NCBI GenBank assembly: GCA_902803365.1
Contig: CADCPU010000218.1
Location: 1-8,811, forward strand
DNA length: 8,811 bases
Direction of reading: 5' to 3'
Source: Oscillospiraceae bacterium
GTDB lineage: Bacteria > Bacillota_A > Clostridia > Saccharofermentanales > Saccharofermentanaceae
Position numbers and translations under genes: made by a program. Below are positions 5,703-8,811 of this stretch, one piece after another; the stretch's first letter is position 1; each line of letters begins with the position of its first letter. The notes under the pieces are model-generated. The model saw only the letters and a list, made by a program, of their open reading frames with translations, did no database searches and was not told the DNA's origin.

Positions 5703-8438
5703 ATGCAGAGAGTTTTAAGGAAGCGTGTTTTCAGAAGTCTTCGAAAACACCTTGTAAGATACTTCATGCTCGGTGCCATGATCGCCCTCGCGATCTTCCT
5801 CGTCGTTACGATCGTCGGCTCGGGTGAGACCTTAACAAGAGGTACTGAAGCACTCGCAGAAGAGACCAACCTCGAAGACGGTGAGTTCGAAGTCTTTGTT
5901 CCGCTGACAGACAGCGAGATCGATCACATCAGATCCATGGGAATAGAAGTCGAGGAGCAGTTCTTCCTGGACTACACGCTTGACAAGGAAGAATCAGGAA
6001 CAGTCAGGCTCTTCAAGGTCAGAGACAATATCAACAAGATCCATTATATCTCAGGCAGCGCGCCTGCTTCTCAGAATGATATCGTTGTCGAGAAAAGATA
6101 CGCAGTAGAGCACAACATAAACGCAGGCGATGTTTTCGAGATCGCGGGCGTATCCTACAAAGTGTCCGGCATCGGCGTCGTCTCCGATTACGATGCTCCG
6201 TTCAAAGAGATCTCCGATACATCCTGTAATTCCAAAGCATTCGGCCCGGTCTTCATGACAGACGAAGCATATGAAGCTTTCAAGGCTTCGGGCAAGACTC
6301 AGAAATCAGAAGACTACTCATATGCTTATAAGCTTGGCAATGGCAAGACTGACACAGACCTCAAGAACTATCTGAAAGACCTTAAGATCGATGCATCCCA
6401 GGTCGACGACGAGCTCTTTCAGGAGTACTGGGACAGAACGGGCGGTGTCGAGGACGAGCTTCGTGATGCAGTCAAGGAACTTCGTGACGGAACTGACGAG
6501 GTCAGGGACGCACTCGACGAACTTACCGGGAACAACAAAGACATAACAGACGCAACATCCGATATCTTCGATTCTTATCTTGATTCAACTTCAGCGGCTC
6601 TGGCCGGCTACGGCATGGACGTTGACCTGACAGAGAAGAACTATGTCAGAGAACTTAACGATCTTATCGAAAACAGCCCCAGCGAAGCCTTGGCTGATTC
6701 ACTGAAAGATACTCTGGAGCAGCTGAATGACCTTAAGGATTATAAGGACGGCATCAAGGAATATACAGACGGAGTTGAGGATCTTTACGACGGCACCGAC
6801 GAGATGTCCGACGGCGTCAAAGATCTTGATGAAGCTGTTGACGATATGCTCGAAGAATTCGACTTCAGCCTCTCGAACATGACATCGTTCCTGAAGCGTG
6901 CGGACAACCCGAGGATCTTCGGTACAAAGAATGATAAGATGGTCGACATCGAAGTCGGCATCATCGCAGGCGTTATCATCTTTATCCTCCTGGCATATGT
7001 CATCTCCGTATTCGTTGTACACTCTATCGAGCGTGAGAGCAGCATCATCGGAACGCTCTACTCCATGGGCGTCACCAAGAAAGACCTGATGCTCCACTAT
7101 GTCTCGCTTCCGGTAGTCGTAACCTTCATCGCAGGTCTTGTAGGACTTCTGGCAGCTTCAACAGGTATAATGGCACCAACGATCGCTGAAAGCTCATACC
7201 TTTATTTCTCGATCCCTCAGTTTACCTTCAGTGTTCCGGAATACCTCTATGTCTATTCTCTCGTCTGTCCTCCTCTTATGGCAGTGATAGTAAATGTCCT
7301 CGTTATCAATTCCAAGCTTAACAGGACAGCGCTCTCACTCATCCGTAACGAAGTAAAACAGAAGAAGAAAAACAACAAGATCAGCCTCAAGAAGATGAAC
7401 TTCGTCAGCGCCTTCCGCATCCGCCAGATGCTCCGCGAGATGAGATCGACCCTGGCAGTCGTAATGGGAATGTTCCTCTCGCTTTTGATATTCATGATGG
7501 CTGTCAACTGCTATTCGCTCTGTAACAACATTGCGACCGATTATGCTAACGATACCAAGTACAAGTATATGTATACTCTTAAGTATCCTGAAGAGGATGT
7601 GCCTGAAGGCGGTGAAGCAGCATATGCCTATACCTGCAAGAAGAGTACACTTGGCTTTAACTTTGATGTTACCATCCTCGGTATCGATAACGACAACAAG
7701 TATTTCGATGTTAAGCCGGACAAGAGCAGGACTGACGTCGTGATATCTAATGCCTTTGCCGAGAAGTTCGACCTCTCGGTAGGTGACGAGTTTGTCGTAA
7801 CCGATGAAGATAAGGAAATGAAGTATGCATTCTCCGTACGTGATATCACTCAGTACTCCGCAAGTTTCTTCATCTTCATGGACATCGACGAGATGCGCGA
7901 TATGATGGGCGAATCAGATAATTACTACAATGTTCTTTTCTCGGACAAAGAACTCGATATCGATCCGGGCAGACTCTATACAACCACTTCAAGTGATGAG
8001 GTTATCAAAGGAACATCCGTCTTTACGGATCTTATGATGCCGATGATCTACACTCTGGGTTCAACCTCCGCAATAGTCTTCTGTGTGGTCATGTACCTCA
8101 TGATGAAAGTCATGATCGACCGAAGTGCGCAGAACATCTCGCTCATCAAGGTGTTCGGCTACAGACGTAAAGAGATCCGCAAGCTCTACCTCGACGGCAA
8201 CTTCTACATGATCGCCCTAGGAGCTCTCATCGCGATCCCTCTCTCCAAAAAGATCATGGACCTGATGTTTCCGATGATGATCCCGAACGTTGCCTGCGGC
8301 CTGAATCTCAAGACCCCTCTGTATTTCTATGGCATCCTCTATGCCGTGATCTTGATCTTGTACTTCGCGATCAACGCCGTCCTCGTAAAACGCTTGGACA
8401 AATACTCCCCGGCCGAGATCCTGAAGAACAGGGAATGA
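5703..8438 (+). CDS. FtsX-like (MacB-type) ABC permease with long extracytoplasmic coiled coil
   Basis: This 911-residue permease contains two FtsX-like units and about eight membrane helices: about 21-39, 417-441, 467-492, 516-536, 583-606, 781-802, 832-850 and 873-895. Residues 40-416 form a large extracytoplasmic region between helices 1 and 2. It begins with a beta-rich domain (about 60-245) and continues with an acidic helical part (about 246-390) in which DG pairs recur every seven residues (349, 356, 363, 370). A second extracytoplasmic domain spans 607-780. Cytoplasmic coupling segments such as 'IIGTLYSMGVTKKDLM' (448-463) and 'SLIKVFGYRRKEIRKLYL' (813-830) are typical of the family. 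The ATG at 5703 has GGAGG at 5689-5693. An in-frame GTG at 5670 is rejected. The substrate is unknown; the TetR context suggests an inducible exporter or envelope-stress transporter. Confidence 0.9.
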   Translation: MQRVLRKRVFRSLRKHLVRYFMLGAMIALAIFLVVTIVGSGETLTRGTEALAEETNLEDGEFEVFVPLTDSEIDHIRSMGIEVEEQFFLDYTLDKEESGTVRLFKVRDNINKIHYISGSAPASQNDIVVEKRYAVEHNINAGDVFEIAGVSYKVSGIGVVSDYDAPFKEISDTSCNSKAFGPVFMTDEAYEAFKASGKTQKSEDYSYAYKLGNGKTDTDLKNYLKDLKIDASQVDDELFQEYWDRTGGVEDELRDAVKELRDGTDEVRDALDELTGNNKDITDATSDIFDSYLDSTSAALAGYGMDVDLTEKNYVRELNDLIENSPSEALADSLKDTLEQLNDLKDYKDGIKEYTDGVEDLYDGTDEMSDGVKDLDEAVDDMLEEFDFSLSNMTSFLKRADNPRIFGTKNDKMVDIEVGIIAGVIIFILLAYVISVFVVHSIERESSIIGTLYSMGVTKKDLMLHYVSLPVVVTFIAGLVGLLAASTGIMAPTIAESSYLYFSIPQFTFSVPEYLYVYSLVCPPLMAVIVNVLVINSKLNRTALSLIRNEVKQKKKNNKISLKKMNFVSAFRIRQMLREMRSTLAVVMGMFLSLLIFMMAVNCYSLCNNIATDYANDTKYKYMYTLKYPEEDVPEGGEAAYAYTCKKSTLGFNFDVTILGIDNDNKYFDVKPDKSRTDVVISNAFAEKFDLSVGDEFVVTDEDKEMKYAFSVRDITQYSASFFIFMDIDEMRDMMGESDNYYNVLFSDKELDIDPGRLYTTTSSDEVIKGTSVFTDLMMPMIYTLGSTSAIVFCVVMYLMMKVMIDRSAQNISLIKVFGYRRKEIRKLYLDGNFYMIALGALIAIPLSKKIMDLMFPMMIPNVACGLNLKTPLYFYGILYAVILILYFAINAVLVKRLDKYSPAEILKNRE

Positions 8439-8447
8439 GCATTACCG

Positions 8448-8475
8448 AACTGCCTCCTCCGCGGGGCAGTTTTTT
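8448..8475 (+). terminator. Intrinsic terminator of the ABC operon
   Basis: AACTGCC (8448-8454) pairs with GGCAGTT (8465-8471) around a 10-base loop, and the T-run 8470-8475 follows directly. It starts nine bases after the permease stop, a textbook rho-independent terminator. Confidence 0.9.
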
Positions 8476-8483
8476 ATTCCTCT

Positions 8484-8601
8484 TCAGTTTTTTCCCACCT
8501 AAAGTTGGTTCTGAAAAACAGCTGAAAAATTTTTCCCACCTTAAGCAGGAGATAAAAATGCGTGAAAATTTTTCTGCGCCCTAAGGCAGGAAATATGAAA
8601 A
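8484..8601. repeat. Three degenerate tandem repeats of about 40 bp
   Basis: A unit of about 40 bp recurs roughly three times. Each has a G/A-rich lead-in (a TGAAAA-type stretch in copies 2 and 3), then a T-run, a C-rich box (CCCACC at 8494-8499 and 8535-8540, GCGCC at 8576-8580), a TAA-containing centre (CTAAAG, TTAAGC, CTAAGG) and a G-rich box (TTGG, GCAGG, GCAGG). Box-to-box distances are 41 and about 40 bp. The copies are diverged. No reading frame, promoter or clear stable hairpin is obvious in them. They could be old duplicated sequence or a repeated binding site between the terminator and the next gene. Confidence 0.5.
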
Positions 8602-8752
8602 GCATACGGCACACAGGATAACAAAGTCCGCTTAGTACAAAGGCTTCAATATGTTAATTCTGATATTTGGGACTTTCGGAAACCGCACCTGTTGCGATAA
8701 AATTATAAGGGCGGGAAAAATTCCTGGAGAACCCAAGAAGGGGGTACGGCTT
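8602..8752. other. Intergenic stretch with no recognised element
   Basis: I find no gene, tRNA or clear promoter here. TTTCGG (8674-8679) and TAAAAT (8698-8703), 18 bp apart, could be a poor promoter for the following frame. GAAGGGGG (8737-8744) could be its ribosome binding site. Confidence 0.3.
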
Positions 8753-8811
8753 ATGCTCAGGTACGAACAGTGGATGGAAGCAGTTGGCATTTTGCAGACT
8801 CAGATCGAAGA
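8753..8811 (+). CDS. Possible start of an unrecognised gene, cut by the window edge
   Basis: ATG 8753 opens a frame that runs to the end of the window: MLRYEQWMEAVGILQTQIE, 19 full codons. A purine-rich GAAGGGGG (8737-8744) ends eight bases upstream and is a fair ribosome binding site. It follows the strong terminator and repeats, so it would be a new transcription unit. The peptide is too short to assign, and the frame is also open for a distance upstream, so the start is uncertain. Confidence 0.45.
   Translation, partial: MLRYEQWMEAVGILQTQIE

Noticed and set aside
5405..5869. Minus-strand frame of 154 codons opposite the ABC genes
   Set aside because: It is a shadow of two well-supported genes on the other strand, with no independent signal.
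5670..8438. GTG start at 5670 for the permease
   Set aside because: It overlaps the ATPase gene by 32 bases without a ribosome binding site, while ATG 5703 follows GGAGG by nine bases.

Overview
The window reads as chromosomal DNA of a low-to-mid GC Gram-positive bacterium of the Clostridia, probably a gut or rumen type. The evidence is the gene families (an ECF transporter of the Trep_Strep/MptD type, a small HMA membrane protein of the Feo neighbourhood, a TetR gene with a MacB-like ATPase and a large FtsX-type permease), strong AGGAG-type ribosome binding sites and sigma-A-like promoters. I cannot name the genus. All recognised genes lie on the + strand.

Region 1 (1-2942): the 3' end of an exporter-fold ABC transporter gene, then a compact ECF importer operon: S component (155-748), T component (748-1449) and a double-domain ATPase (1446-2942). 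The stop and start codons overlap (TAATG, ATGA), which indicates translational coupling.

Region 2 (2943-3271, non-coding, 329 bases): two 42-bp palindromes of the same family, 73 bp apart; a small inverted repeat; a good promoter (3128-3157); and a structured leader whose complementary arms can pair in two mutually exclusive ways. The leader ends at the start of region 3.

Region 3 (3272-4203): an unrecognised four-helix membrane protein, a coupled small membrane protein with a CxxC HMA metal-binding domain, and then what looks like the first 20 or so codons of a decayed feoA. No feoB follows. I read this as the front half of a ferrous-iron or metal operon whose rear was lost.

Region 4 (4191-8475): a self-contained TetR-ABC cassette. 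A near-consensus promoter has one 17-bp operator in its spacer and another just downstream. It drives a TetR repressor, followed by a hairpin, a third copy of the operator, a MacB/LolD-like ATPase and an FtsX-type permease of 911 residues with a long acidic extracytoplasmic coiled coil. A strong intrinsic terminator closes the unit. The layout suggests an exporter or stress-sensing transporter that is induced when a ligand releases TetR.

Region 5 (8439-8811): the terminator, about three degenerate 40-bp direct repeats, some 150 bases with nothing I can name, and the first 19 codons of a possible gene cut off by the window edge.

The most informative points are the feoA remnant at the cassette junction, the leader with alternative pairing, and the paired palindromes. 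I see no wholly new enzyme system. The 161-residue membrane protein plus HMA protein pair behind a structured leader is the best candidate for undescribed biology.
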